Source: an uncultured Collinsella sp. (GTDB taxonomy: Bacteria; Actinomycetota; Coriobacteriia; Coriobacteriales; Coriobacteriaceae). From it: a DNA stretch of 12,028 nt. Shown here one piece after another: positions 11,542 to 12,028 of this stretch (position 1 is its first letter; every line of letters starts with the position of its first letter). Below the pieces are notes generated by a model. That model did no database searches. It worked only from the letters and a program-made list of their open reading frames with translations, and was not told where the DNA came from. Made by a program: the position numbers and the translations under genes. The stretch is taken from the NCBI GenBank assembly GCA_900550785.1, contig URTL01000052.1:1-12028 (forward strand), given 5' to 3'.

Positions 11542-12028
11542 GTGTCTATGCGTACCGATGATTTTGACTACAACCTTCCTGAGGAACTGATCGCCCAAGC
11601 TCCTGCCGAGCCGCGCGACTCCTGCCGCCTACTGGTGGTGGATCGCAAGGGCTCTCAGGCGGGAACGCCGCTGGAGCACGGCGGTACCGTTGAGCACCGC
11701 ATCTTCCGCGACATCATCGACTATATCGAGCCGGGCGACGTGCTCGTCATCAACCAGACGCGCGTGATGCCGGCCCGTTTGATCGGTCGCAAGACGGCGT
11801 GGTCGAGACCCTGCTGCTCAAGCGCCGCGAGGATGTTGACCCGCTGGGTCACGTTTGGGAGTGCCTGGTCAAGCCGGGCAAGCGTCTGAAGCCCGGTGCC
11901 CAAATTGAGTATCGCGCCGGTGGCGCCCATGCGCCCGAGGGGGCTCCCGTGGTGCTGACGGCCGAGGTCGTCGACTTTGTCACCGATAGCCGCGGCGGCC
12001 GACTGGTGCGTTTTGAGCCGGCCGGTTG
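11542..12028 (+). pseudogene. queA: queA, frameshifted near codon 85 and cut by the window end
   Basis: QueA (S-adenosylmethionine:tRNA ribosyltransferase-isomerase) transfers the ribose of SAM to preQ1-tRNA to form epoxyqueuosine, the substrate of QueH. The first 84 codons read as a normal QueA N-terminus: MRTDDFDYNLPEELIAQAP, DSCRLLVVDR and VLVINQTRVMPARLIGRK. After AAG at 11791-11793 the frame reads nonsense and stops at TGA 11887-11889. The correct continuation is in another frame: GVVETLLLKRRED, then HVWECLVKPGKRLKPG and onwards, open to the window end. E. coli QueA has five residues between RK and the next conserved Glu segment where eight bases remain here, so a seven-base loss (or another loss of 3n+1) at about 11794-11801 fits. 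No homopolymer is at the site. The start is GTG 11542 with AAGGAG eight bases upstream. It may be a true mutation or an assembly error. Confidence 0.88.

Noticed and set aside
11793..11799. Programmed ribosomal frameshift in queA
   Set aside because: No slippery heptamer or downstream pseudoknot is evident, QueA is not known to use one, and residues appear to be missing at the junction.

Overview
The window looks like a stretch of chromosome from a GC-rich actinobacterium of the class Coriobacteriia, most likely Collinsella or a close relative. This is inferred from gene content (class III fructose-1,6-bisphosphatase, QueH-type queuosine gene, DUF4430 surface protein, GtrA pair), from GTG/TTG starts mixed with strong AAGGAG ribosome sites, and from high GC at third codon positions. 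No 16S or other decisive marker is present. I see no tRNA, rRNA, CRISPR array, insertion sequence or phage gene.

Layout. 1-937 (+): the last codons of an upstream gene, then a membrane-anchored DUF4430 protein overlapping it, closed by a strong terminator. 1033-4113 (-): an apparent unit read as fbp (class III FBPase), gtrA-2, gtrA-1, with structured RNA between the genes and a terminator at its end. 4114-4433: an AT-richer divergent control region holding a perfect inverted repeat, nested direct repeats, a possible 44-codon ORF and a degV promoter. 4434-5324 (+): a DegV/FakB-like fatty-acid-binding protein, sharing a bidirectional terminator with the convergent gene at 5406-6497 (-), a putative alpha/beta-barrel protein of unknown function. 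6689-6859 (+): a 56-residue single-span membrane protein. 6884-10192 (-): a NOP2/RsmB-type RNA m5C methyltransferase downstream of a divergent methionyl-tRNA synthetase-like gene. 10325-11477 (+): a DUF3267 membrane metalloprotease-like protein and queH. 11542-12028 (+): the start of queA, whose reading frame is broken near codon 85; the gene runs off the window.

How the genes relate. The right half is themed on translation and tRNA/rRNA modification: MetRS-like protein, RNA m5C methyltransferase, and two neighbouring queuosine steps (QueA makes epoxyqueuosine in tRNA; QueH reduces it to queuosine). The left half joins gluconeogenesis (Fbp) with two small membrane proteins of the polyprenyl-phosphate-sugar flippase family, which suggests but does not prove a link to cell-envelope glycans.

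Most noteworthy: the frameshift in queA; the degenerate KMSKS loop of the MetRS-like protein; a repeated TGC + hexamer extended -10 promoter with no obvious -35, including an identical 11-mer in front of degV and metG; two genes that look leaderless; and the unusually rich fbp/degV control region. I do not see a convincing new multi-gene system here; the best unknowns are the barrel protein and the small membrane protein beside it.
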